Of a stretch of DNA of 14,910 nt, positions 14,269-14,910 are shown one piece after another (within the stretch, counting starts at the first letter, position 1; every line of letters begins with the position of its first letter). Both the position numbers and the translations under genes were made by a program. Below the pieces are notes generated by a model. The model was not told the origin of the DNA. It saw nothing but the letters and a program-made list of their open reading frames with translations, and searched no databases. Source of the DNA: an uncultured Streptococcus sp. (GTDB lineage: Bacteria; Bacillota; Bacilli; Lactobacillales; Streptococcaceae); NCBI GenBank assembly GCA_902461025.1, contig CABPWC010000030.1, positions 1 to 14,910 on the forward strand, written 5' to 3'.

Positions 14269-14604
14269 ATGAACATCGTTATTATTCTTGTTATTTTTAT
14301 AATCTTCTTAGCCCTTGCTTTTGTTCTTCTTCACTTATTGGCTTCTCTGTCTGAAGTTAAAAAAGGGAATCACACTCTAGGAAATACATTTCTCCTTATC
14401 GGAAGTAGCCTTGCGACCTTATCTATCTTCCTCTACTTCTTTTTGCCGATTATCGCACTATCTCTTTGGCTGATTGGCTGTGGATTAATTTGCTACGGAG
14501 CCTATTGGAATGGCAAACAAAAAGAAAACTTCCATCCAGCCCACCATCTGATTCGAATTGGAATTGCACTGGTGCTTACCATCTTGTTAGCCTTGGTACA
14601 ATAA
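14269..14604 (+). CDS. Small integral membrane protein of unknown function
   Basis: The product has 111 residues with about four hydrophobic segments (~2-27, 37-58, 59-83, 92-110) separated by short loops; the loop after the first carries EVKKGNH and the one after the third carries NGKQKENFHPAHH. I do not recognise the family and see no catalytic motif. The ATG is preceded by AAGGAAA. It follows sczA by 32 bp with no terminator between, and ends at a strong hairpin terminator. A link to metal handling is suggested only by its neighbours. Confidence 0.75.
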   Translation: MNIVIILVIFIIFLALAFVLLHLLASLSEVKKGNHTLGNTFLLIGSSLATLSIFLYFFLPIIALSLWLIGCGLICYGAYWNGKQKENFHPAHHLIRIGIALVLTILLALVQ

Positions 14605-14628
14605 AAAAGGATCTTTTGATCCTTTTTT
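14603..14628. terminator. Bidirectional Rho-independent terminator
   Basis: AAAAAAGGATC and GATCCTTTTTT form a perfect 11-bp stem around a TTTT loop. It lies between the convergent ends of the small membrane protein gene and the transporter gene and can serve both. Both arms include GATC. Confidence 0.9.
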
Positions 14629-14656
14629 GTATACTCATAAACTAATACTCCTTTGA

Positions 14657-14910
14657 TTATTGCTTAAGTATTCCTTCTTGAAGGAGAAACTCACGCGCCA
14701 CTGTTTCAGCCGACTTGCCTTCTACTCCGACTTGATAGTTCATCTGACTCATCTGGCTCTCGGTGATTTTACCAGCTAGTTTATTGAGTACTGCTTCCAA
14801 TTCTGGATGTTTTTTCAGCAATTCTTCCTTCATCAACGGTGCCCCTTGATAAGGAGGGAAGAGTTGTTTATCATCCTCCAAAACCACTAAATCATAGCGA
14901 GCAATTTCAG
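14657..14910 (-). CDS. C-terminus of a choline/glycine-betaine ABC transporter substrate-binding (or fused permease) protein, partial
   Basis: The frame is open from the window edge to the stop at 14657. It begins within a codon and continues EIARYDLVVLEDDKQLFPPY, so the valine codon that could be read as a start is internal. The 83 residues match the end of OpuC/ProX-type binding domains: FPPYQGAPLM, then PELEAVLNKLAGKITESQM, then MNYQV and a C-terminal helix AETVAREFLLQEG. Such proteins deliver quaternary ammonium compounds (choline, betaine, carnitine) to an ABC importer; in streptococci the binding domain is often fused to the permease. Whether that is so here cannot be seen because the N-terminal part is beyond the window. 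Confidence 0.85.
   Translation of the reverse strand, partial: EIARYDLVVLEDDKQLFPPYQGAPLMKEELLKKHPELEAVLNKLAGKITESQMSQMNYQVGVEGKSAETVAREFLLQEGILKQ

Noticed and set aside
1..14910. CRISPR arrays, tRNA or rRNA genes, insertion sequences, integrase or attachment-site repeats
   Set aside because: No regularly spaced repeats, cloverleaf-like genes, transposase frames or matching terminal repeats were seen; the BOX element is the only dispersed repeat recognised.

Overview
The window comes from a low-GC Gram-positive of the genus Streptococcus, most likely S. pneumoniae or a close mitis-group relative. The support is gene order recalled from pneumococcus (thioesterase, galT, galK, divergent galR, adhC, czcD, divergent sczA, then a choline/betaine transporter), a complete BOX repeat (11391-11540), and purine-rich Shine-Dalgarno sites throughout. 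No database search was possible, so the species is an inference.

Layout. Positions 1-94 are the 3' end of a VOC/glyoxalase-like gene. From about 130 to 6990 lies an AT-rich cassette between two look-alike hairpin terminators. Its right half is a divergent restriction-modification pair: a Sau3AI/MutH-type endonuclease (4068-5558, minus) and a C5-cytosine methyltransferase (5675-6940, plus), expected to act on GATC. The site beside galT is where pneumococci carry the alternative DpnI, DpnII or DpnIII systems, and this pair fits the DpnIII type (cytosine-modifying, Sau3AI-like). Its left half is a separate four-gene minus-strand operon with its own promoter: a 78-residue helical protein, a 638-residue GHKL/MORC-like ATPase, and two proteins (287 and 256 residues) I cannot assign. 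The last three genes overlap by 17 and 8 bp. This operon is the best candidate for an under-described defence module.

From 7000 onward the DNA is ordinary, higher-GC streptococcal chromosome. A PaaI-type thioesterase is followed (reading rightwards) by galT and galK, which are transcribed on the minus strand from a promoter with a cre-like site, and by galR, divergent from galK. A terminator and a BOX element separate galR from a zinc-type alcohol dehydrogenase (adhC). Upstream of adhC is the zinc exporter czcD, read divergently from its TetR-family regulator sczA, with two identical-architecture operators between them. A small membrane protein, a bidirectional terminator and the C-terminus of a choline/glycine-betaine ABC transporter protein close the window.

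How the parts interact. The endonuclease and methyltransferase share a 116-bp divergent control region in which an imperfect palindrome joins both -35 boxes and one GATC lies inside the methyltransferase -35, so methylation could feed back on expression. The ATPase operon sits behind the endonuclease terminator and can be expressed independently. In the metal/aldehyde region the MerR-type nmlR gene that I recall between czcD and adhC in pneumococcus is absent, leaving only 73-79 bp and possibly placing adhC on the zinc-controlled czcD transcript.
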